This document shows positions 58,597 to 64,000 of a stretch of 64,000 nt of DNA, piece by piece. Each line of letters starts with the position of its first letter. Positions within the stretch are counted from its first letter, which is position 1. The DNA is taken from contig NZ_CP132543.1 of NCBI RefSeq assembly GCF_030845195.1, forward strand, positions 2,373,501-2,437,500. Direction: 5' to 3'. Under the pieces are notes generated by a model. That model was not told the origin of the DNA, ran no database searches, and worked only from the letters and a program-made list of their open reading frames with translations. The stretch is from Sanyastnella coralliicola. GTDB taxonomy: Bacteria > Bacteroidota > Bacteroidia > Flavobacteriales_D > Sanyastnellaceae. The position numbers and the translations under genes were made by a program.

Positions 58597-60306
58597 ATGG
58601 TTGTAGAAAAAAAGCCACGCCGTTTCATAGCTGAAGACAAAGAGATCAACAGCTGGGACGATCTGAAACCGATCTATGATGAATTGGTTGCTCGTGAACT
58701 TCCTTTCCTTGACGACTTGCGTCAATGGTTGGCTGACTTGAGCGAATTCGAGGCCTTCCTCGAAGAGAACGTTGCTTGGAGGTACATCCGAATGACCATT
58801 GATACGACGGATGAGGCGGCTTCAAACCGCTACAAAGAGTTTGTGACTGAGATTCAGCCGCACATGGCGCCTTATTCAGATCAGCTGAATAAGAAGATTG
58901 CACAGCACCCGATGGCTGATCAATTGGATGGTGAAGCCTTCCGCATCTACTTGCGCGGGATCAACCGTTCGATTGAATTATTTAGAGAAGAGAATATTCC
59001 ACTGCAGACAAAAGCGCAAGAACTTGCGCAGGAGTATGGCGGTGTATCCGGAGCGATGACCATTGACTGGGAAGGTGAAACACTCACCATGCAGCAAGCA
59101 GGTCAGAAGCTTCAAAGTACTGATCGAGAACTCCGCGAAAAAGTATTCAAGACGATGCAAGAGCGTCGTTTAACTGACGTTGACAAGATTGAAGGCATCT
59201 TTGACGAGCTTGTGAAGCTGCGTCATGAAATGGCAACCAACGCTGGTTTCGAGAATTACCGCGACTTCAAATTCGCAGCCATGGGGCGTTTTGATTACAC
59301 CCCACAAGACTGCTTCAACTTCCACGATAGTATCGAGAACGCTTTGATGCCGATCGCTACTTCGATTGTAGAGAAGCGTCGCACTGCGATAGGACTCGAC
59401 AAGCTACGTCCGTGGGATTTGAGTGTGGATACCGAAGGACGTGCGCCACTCAAGCCATTCAACACGGCAGAAGAATTGATCGATGGTTCGATTGAGATCT
59501 TCGAAAAGACTGATCCTTTCTTTGGTGACTGTTTGCGCACCATGAAAGACATGAAATACCTTGACTTGGCTTCCAAGCAAGGAAAAGCTCCTGGTGGTTA
59601 CAACTACCCGTTGTACGAATCAGGTATCCCATTCATCTTCATGAACGCCGTGGGTACCACACGTGACCTCGTGACTATGATGCACGAAGGTGGACATGCT
59701 GTGCATAGCGTACTCACCCATCCAATTGAATTGACTTCATTCAAGGGTTGTCCTTCTGAGGTAGCTGAATTGGCCAGCATGAGCATGGAGTTGATCAGCT
59801 TAGATCACTGGAACGTTTTCTTCACAGATAACGATGAACTCGTAAGAGCGAAACGCGAACACCTCGAAGACATCCTCAGCATGTTGCCTTGGATCGCGAT
59901 GATCGATGCTTTCCAGCACTGGATTTACACGAACCCAGAGCACACGCGCGAAGAGCGTAAAGCAGCATGGATGGATCTTGAAACACGTTTCGGATTCGAT
60001 GCCATCGATTGGAGTGGCATGGAAGAAGGACGCCACTACCGCTGGCATCGCCAATTGCACTTATTTGAAGTGCCGTTCTACTACATCGAGTACGGTATGG
60101 CTCAATTGGGTGCGATTGCTGTCTGGAGAAACTACAAGGAGGATCCAACCAAAGCACTCAACCAATTCAAAGCAGCGCTTGAACTAGGCTACACGCGTAC
60201 AATTGGTGACATCTACGCTACCGCGGGAATCAAATTTGATTTCTCTGTGGATTACATCAAAGAATTGGCGGCCTTCGTTCAAGGCGAGCTAGCGAAACTA
60301 GCTTAA
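58597..60306 (+). CDS. M3 family oligoendopeptidase (PepF-like)
   Basis: Cytoplasmic zinc metallopeptidase, 569 residues, that degrades short peptides. The zinc motif HEGGH with the following AVHS is near residue 363, and the third-ligand region SMSMELISL (Glu) is near 393. The C-terminal signature HRQLHLFEVPFYYIEYGMAQ is near 487-506. Its leader is a CT-rich hexamer tract, so no normal promoter is evident nearby. Its end overlaps the convergent Sua5-family gene by 9 bp. Confidence 0.93.
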   Translation: MVVEKKPRRFIAEDKEINSWDDLKPIYDELVARELPFLDDLRQWLADLSEFEAFLEENVAWRYIRMTIDTTDEAASNRYKEFVTEIQPHMAPYSDQLNKKIAQHPMADQLDGEAFRIYLRGINRSIELFREENIPLQTKAQELAQEYGGVSGAMTIDWEGETLTMQQAGQKLQSTDRELREKVFKTMQERRLTDVDKIEGIFDELVKLRHEMATNAGFENYRDFKFAAMGRFDYTPQDCFNFHDSIENALMPIATSIVEKRRTAIGLDKLRPWDLSVDTEGRAPLKPFNTAEELIDGSIEIFEKTDPFFGDCLRTMKDMKYLDLASKQGKAPGGYNYPLYESGIPFIFMNAVGTTRDLVTMMHEGGHAVHSVLTHPIELTSFKGCPSEVAELASMSMELISLDHWNVFFTDNDELVRAKREHLEDILSMLPWIAMIDAFQHWIYTNPEHTREERKAAWMDLETRFGFDAIDWSGMEEGRHYRWHRQLHLFEVPFYYIEYGMAQLGAIAVWRNYKEDPTKALNQFKAALELGYTRTIGDIYATAGIKFDFSVDYIKELAAFVQGELAKLA

Positions 60307-61266
60307 GCCTGCTGCACGACGGAGACGATCCATCACCGCCCTTCCTAAACCTGATTCGTCGATCGATTCGATCGCGATGTGTTGTACCCCGCGCTGATCA
60401 AGTTGACGCAACAAGGCAAAGATATTCTGTGCATAGGCCTCGGCACCGCTCAATTGAATGTGCGGGTTGCCCAATTCTTGCGGGCCGATATACACGGCTT
60501 GCTTTTCCTCTAGCCACGTTCGCAATTCCGCGCTAGCGAAATCAGAAATCAAGCTCACATTCGCATTCGGACTATAATGACGGTAGCGAGTACCCGGAGA
60601 ATGCGCCGCATTTTCATTCGAAGTCTTGAGGTTGGGAAGATGTGTCTTCAGCTGTTCAGCGCTGATTCCTCCATGACGAAGGATGGCTGGGGCACCATGG
60701 GCTAGGTCAAGCACGGTAGATTCAAGTCCGATGTAAGTGGGTCCGCCATCAATAACCCCTGCGATTCGTCCATTCAAATCTTCCAACACATGCTCCGCTG
60801 TCGTCGGACTAGGCTTCCCGCTCAAGTTCGCACTCGGCGCCGCCAATGGACAGCCCGCCGCCTGAATCAAAGCCAAAGCAATCGGATGATCTGGAACACG
60901 AATTGCTACCGTATCCAGTCCTCCCGTGCTTTCGTCAGGAATGATATCCTTCTTCTTCAAGACAACCGTCAAAGGACCAGGCCAGAACGCCTTCGCCAGG
61001 GCGTACACTTCATCAGGCACCTCAGCAGCGTAATTAGCCACCTCATCAACATTAGCAACGTGCAAGATTAAAGGATTGTCAGAAGGCCTTCCTTTCGCAG
61101 CATAGATCTTTTCCGCGCTAGCGCTAGAAAGCGCATTGCCCCCTAAACCATACACCGTCTCCGTCGGAAACGACACCAGCTCTCCGGCTTTAATCAGCGC
61201 AGCTGCTTGATCAATCTGGACTTGATCGATATTGGAGGGGGTGATATGGAAGGTTTGCGTTTGCAC
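60298..61266 (-). CDS. L-threonylcarbamoyladenylate synthase (Sua5/TsaC family)
   Basis: Makes the threonylcarbamoyl-AMP used for the t6A modification of tRNA. The 322-residue length shows the long Sua5 form: an N-terminal YrdC domain (VSFPTETVYGLGG at 33-45, KGRPSDNPLILHV, PSANLSGKPSPT) and a C-terminal Sua5 domain after SPGTRYRHYSP near 222. The start codon is GTG. It has two copies of the TTCCGCGCTAGCG motif (60526-60540, 61111-61123). Confidence 0.94.
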   Translation of the reverse strand: MQTQTFHITPSNIDQVQIDQAAALIKAGELVSFPTETVYGLGGNALSSASAEKIYAAKGRPSDNPLILHVANVDEVANYAAEVPDEVYALAKAFWPGPLTVVLKKKDIIPDESTGGLDTVAIRVPDHPIALALIQAAGCPLAAPSANLSGKPSPTTAEHVLEDLNGRIAGVIDGGPTYIGLESTVLDLAHGAPAILRHGGISAEQLKTHLPNLKTSNENAAHSPGTRYRHYSPNANVSLISDFASAELRTWLEEKQAVYIGPQELGNPHIQLSGAEAYAQNIFALLRQLDQRGVQHIAIESIDESGLGRAVMDRLRRAAGLS

Positions 61267-61290
61267 AGGGTTCGCGAAGATAGTTCGAAT

Positions 61291-62352
61291 TCAAAAGTCA
61301 AGCGTCAACTGCCCTCCACTCGCTTCCCCTTTCGTATTTAGATTAGAAAGGGTCACCCCCAACAAGCGAAAAGCCTGTTCCCTCGGGTGTTCGCGAAGAA
61401 GTTCTATGGCCACCTCTTGCAAAGTCTGTTGATCGTTGGTGAACTCTTCAAGGCTGCGACTTCTCGTGTGAGTCGTAAAGTCACTGTAGCGCAATTTGAT
61501 GGAGATGGTTCGCCCTTTGTACTCCCCTTTCGCAGCGCGTCGTGACACCTCTTCAGCGATTTTTAAAATGGCCTCTTCCTGTTCGCTGAGTTCAGCGATG
61601 TCTTCACCAAAGGTGCGTTCGGCGCCTACTGACTTTCGCACGCGGTGAGCTTTGACCGGACGATCATCAATGCCTCGACAAATGTTGTGGTAATAGCCTC
61701 CGCTTTTCCCGAAAATCTGGACCAACGCCGGACGACTAAACCGTCTTAGATCTTCGCCCTTATTGATGCCCATACGCTTGAGCTTTTCTGCCGTTACCTT
61801 CCCTACGCCAAAGAACTTTTCGATGGGAAGCTCTGCCGTAAAGCGATCTACATCATCAGGCGCAACTAGCGTGATACCATTCGGCTTATTGATATCTGTC
61901 GCCACCTTGGCGATGAACTTGTTGATGGAGATTCCCGCGCTAGCGGTCAAATTGGTCTCTTCGAAAATGGCTTGGCGAATTTCTTCTGCAATCAGGGTGG
62001 CTGATGGCAGCCCCGGCTTGTTTTGGGTCACATCCAGAAAAGCTTCATCCAAGGCCAATGGCTCAACGAGATCCGTGTAGCGATGAAATATCTCTCGGAT
62101 CTGCATCGACACCTCTTTGTACACCTCAAAACGAGGGCGAACGAAAATAAGATCTGGACATTTACGCGCAGCCAAGGCAGAAGGCATGGCTGATCTCACG
62201 CCGTACTGACGTGCTTCGTAACTCGCAGCAGCAACGACGCCTCTTGAACGAGAGCCGCCTACAGCCACAGGCTTTCCCTTAAGATCGGGATTATCGCGTT
62301 GCTCCACGGATGCGTAAAATGCATCCATGTCAACATGGATCACCTTACGCAT
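61291..62352 (-). CDS. dinB: DNA polymerase IV
   Basis: Y-family translesion polymerase, 353 residues. The catalytic start VIHVDMDAFYASVEQRD is at 4-20, the second metal site ALDEAFLDVT near 98-107, then SAGISINKFIAK and VGKVTAEKLKRMGI (helix-hairpin-helix) near 187-200, and the little-finger domain follows. The C-terminus is shortened compared with long forms, and a C-terminal clamp-binding GGQLTLDF is present. It carries a motif copy with one change (61933-61945). Confidence 0.95.
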   Translation of the reverse strand: MRKVIHVDMDAFYASVEQRDNPDLKGKPVAVGGSRSRGVVAAASYEARQYGVRSAMPSALAARKCPDLIFVRPRFEVYKEVSMQIREIFHRYTDLVEPLALDEAFLDVTQNKPGLPSATLIAEEIRQAIFEETNLTASAGISINKFIAKVATDINKPNGITLVAPDDVDRFTAELPIEKFFGVGKVTAEKLKRMGINKGEDLRRFSRPALVQIFGKSGGYYHNICRGIDDRPVKAHRVRKSVGAERTFGEDIAELSEQEEAILKIAEEVSRRAAKGEYKGRTISIKLRYSDFTTHTRSRSLEEFTNDQQTLQEVAIELLREHPREQAFRLLGVTLSNLNTKGEASGGQLTLDF

Positions 62353-62374
62353 CTGAGGAGTGTTATTCTTGGGT

Positions 62375-63262
62375 TTAGCTAAACTTTGGAGAGACGATCA
62401 GGTCTTTTGTCCCGTGTCCCCATGAGTAGAATCCTTCGCCGCTCTTCACACCGAGGTTTCCAGCTGTCACCATGTTCACCAACAATGGGCAAGGTGCGTA
62501 CTTCGGATTTCCGAATCCGTCGTACAATACATTCATGATGCTCAAACAAACATCCAACCCGATAAAGTCAGCTAGCTGCAATGGTCCCATTGGGTGCGCC
62601 ATACCGAGCTTCATTACCGTGTCGATTTCCTCAACTCCAGCCACACCTTCGTGTAGGGTGATGATCGCTTCATTGATCATTGGCATCAAGATGCGGTTCG
62701 CAACGAAACCAGGGTAATCATTCACCTCAACTGGCACCTTACGAAGATCTTTGCTCAAAGCCATGATCTTCTCTGTCACCTCATCAGAAGTAGCGTATCC
62801 GCGAATCACCTCTACCAATTTCATGATTGGCACTGGGTTCATGAAGTGCATTCCAATCACCTTGTCTGGACGTCCAGTAACGGCCGCAATCTTCGTGATA
62901 GAAATCGACGAAGTATTGGTGGCTAGGATACATCCTTCTGGTGCATTGGCATCCATGTCTTTGAAGATTTTCAGCTTGAGATCAACGTTTTCCGTTGCTG
63001 CTTCTACGATCAGTTCAGCAGAGGCCGCAGCTTCGGCAAGTGAAGTATGTGTGGCGATACGGCCGAGCGTATCGTTCTTATCAGCTTCTGTAATTCTCTC
63101 TTTCTTGATCATGCGATCAAGGTTCTTCGTGATGGTCGCCAATCCGCGATCCAGTGCTTCTTGAGAGATGTCAACCAGGTTTACGTTGAACCCACTTTGA
63201 GCAAAGACATGAGCGATTCCATTCCCCATGGTACCTGCTCCGATGACAGTAATATTCTTCAT
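62375..63262 (-). CDS. 3-hydroxybutyryl-CoA / 3-hydroxyacyl-CoA dehydrogenase
   Basis: NAD-dependent dehydrogenase of fatty acid or butanoate metabolism, 295 residues. The NAD site VIGAGTMGNGIAHVFAQSG is at 5-23, catalytic His/Glu in HFMNPVPIMKLVEVI near 139-153, and VNRILMPMINEAI near 186-198. The C-terminal dimer domain ends MGPLQLADFIGLDVCLSIM. It is single-domain (PaaH/Hbd type), not fused to a hydratase. Confidence 0.93.
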   Translation of the reverse strand: MKNITVIGAGTMGNGIAHVFAQSGFNVNLVDISQEALDRGLATITKNLDRMIKKERITEADKNDTLGRIATHTSLAEAAASAELIVEAATENVDLKLKIFKDMDANAPEGCILATNTSSISITKIAAVTGRPDKVIGMHFMNPVPIMKLVEVIRGYATSDEVTEKIMALSKDLRKVPVEVNDYPGFVANRILMPMINEAIITLHEGVAGVEEIDTVMKLGMAHPMGPLQLADFIGLDVCLSIMNVLYDGFGNPKYAPCPLLVNMVTAGNLGVKSGEGFYSWGHGTKDLIVSPKFS

Positions 63263-63321
63263 TGAATCTTGATTCTAAATTGAAATGCGCTGCAAGATCG
63301 TAAGAACTGATCTTCAAGCAA

Positions 63322-63357
63322 AACGAAAAGGGCGGTCCAAGACCACCCTCTCGTTAG
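63322..63357 (-). terminator. Rho-independent terminator
   Basis: On the minus strand AACGAGAGGGTGGTC-TTG-GACCGCCCTTTTCGTT, 70 bp past the stop of the lipocalin-like gene. Confidence 0.8.
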
Positions 63358-63426
63358 AAAATCAACCCGCTTTCCACATGACCCCAGTTTAAGAAGAGTA
63401 TGTGATGGGCGAGGTTGGCTGCACGT

Positions 63427-63864
63427 TTACTTCGATTCAAGCTTGAGTTCCCATAATTCGGTACTACCGTCATCGTAGGTTTCAGTGAATTCGAACCATA
63501 GCTCAGAATTGGTCAGACGTTTGATTTCCAGGTCTACACGGTCACCGTCATCAAAAGTGAGCTCTACTTCCTCTTTATTGTTGCTGAATGACCATTCACC
63601 TTGAGGTGCATAGGTGTCGAATCCCTCAATTTGCAGAGAGTAACGGAACTCTTCATCGTCTTTGAATTCCCATTCCCATCGGTTCACGTCGGCAGTGTAA
63701 TCTGTTCCTTCGATTTCTAACTCCTCAAGCTGCCACTCGCCAACGAGACGCGCTTTCTTTGAACGAAGTGAGATTCCGGGTCCGTCTTCGTATTTCCCAC
63801 ATGATGTGAGAGCAAAAGCGGCAGCCAACGACATAAGTGTGATTGTTCTAACAATAGTTTTCAT
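63427..63864 (-). CDS. Lipocalin-like lipoprotein
   Basis: A 145-residue lipoprotein (lipobox LTSC, Cys near 22). The mature part reads KARLVGEWQLEELEIEG, then alternating beta-strands (WEWEFKDDEEFRYSLQ, GEWSFSNNKEEVELTF, LWFEFTETYDDGSTELWELKLE), as in the lipocalin-like/DUF5004 proteins of Bacteroidota. The ligand is unknown. It lies 11 bp after the T9SS gene at the window edge. Confidence 0.8.
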   Translation of the reverse strand: MKTIVRTITLMSLAAAFALTSCGKYEDGPGISLRSKKARLVGEWQLEELEIEGTDYTADVNRWEWEFKDDEEFRYSLQIEGFDTYAPQGEWSFSNNKEEVELTFDDGDRVDLEIKRLTNSELWFEFTETYDDGSTELWELKLESK

Positions 63865-63875
63865 GATGAATGTAT

Positions 63876-64000
63876 TTAGTGTTGAATGATGATCTGTTGA
63901 GTGATAATTTGATTTTCTACGCTAGCGCGGAATAGGTAGACCCCAGAAGGCAGGCCTGATGTATCAATGCTTCTTGCTGTTGCATTCACGGGAACATCAA
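63876..64000 (-). CDS. T9SS-secreted protein, C-terminal end only
   Basis: The last 41 codons of a gene cut by the window edge. The reading frame gives TARSIDTSGLPSGVYLFRAS followed by VENQIITQQIIIQH and TAA (63876-63878). LPSGVYLFR is the conserved end of type A T9SS sorting domains. The body and function lie outside the window. The motif TTCCGCGCTAGCG (reverse at 63920-63932) is read here as FRAS. Confidence 0.85.
   Translation of the reverse strand, partial: DVPVNATARSIDTSGLPSGVYLFRASVENQIITQQIIIQH

Overview
The window is a 64 kb piece of a chromosome from the phylum Bacteroidota, most likely a free-living member of the Flavobacteriales. Three things point there. Secreted proteins carry type IX secretion (Por) C-terminal sorting domains (9313-11568, 34018-36738 and the cut-off gene at 63876-64000). 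About a dozen genes have the Bacteroidota -7 promoter element TAnnTTTG just upstream. The household gene types also fit (AMP nucleosidase, DUF5606, head-GIN DUF2807, DUF3667, UMF1-family MFS, many OmpA-like and TonB-like proteins). I cannot name the genus. No plasmid, prophage or intact insertion sequence is visible.

Layout. 0.1-8 kb: a polyprenyl glycosylphosphotransferase with a lipoprotein, a GH20 hexosaminidase lipoprotein, rsmE, pckA and a DUF423 protein. 8-19 kb: a fasciclin lipoprotein, a T9SS-secreted VCBS-repeat protein, mdh, a MORN-repeat protein with a lipoprotein, rarA, a lipid A acyltransferase and a YceI protein. 19-21.2 kb: a repeat-rich zone holding one small secreted protein, followed by tRNA-Pro and tRNA-Ser. 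21.5-28.9 kb: a 7TMR-HD phosphohydrolase, a DASS transporter, an EEP-family hydrolase, rlmD, a TPMT-like methyltransferase and pyrR. 28.9-39.2 kb: an accessory stretch of mostly unrecognised genes with a DUF559 nuclease, an OmpA protein, a 906-residue T9SS surface protein and two arrays of GTGAACA repeats. 39.3-49.3 kb: aroK, clpB, a fumarylacetoacetase-family hydrolase, a reductase, DUF3667, a lysine/alanine-dehydrogenase-like enzyme, a TonB-like/DUF2807 pair and a cysteine-rich exported protein. 49.5-64 kb: lhgO-like oxidase, a UMF1 transporter, two tandem OmpA paralogues, hemE, holA, AMP nucleosidase, DUF5606, an M3 peptidase, a Sua5/TsaC-family enzyme, dinB, a 3-hydroxyacyl-CoA dehydrogenase and lipoproteins.

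The genes are mainly housekeeping and envelope functions in short operons. The unusual content lies between and across them. (1) A 13-15 bp motif, TTCCGCGCTAGCGAA, occurs about 14 times in both strands, in coding and non-coding DNA and in several reading frames. (2) Many intergenic tracts are tandem heptamers of unrelated sequence, often touching stop codons. (3) There are REP-like palindromes with a compensatory base change in the stem. (4) There are larger tandem arrays (283 bp, and 304/318 bp differing by exactly two heptamers). (5) Two seven-copy arrays of GTGAACA sites have 26-27 bp spacing. These are the best candidates for something undescribed.
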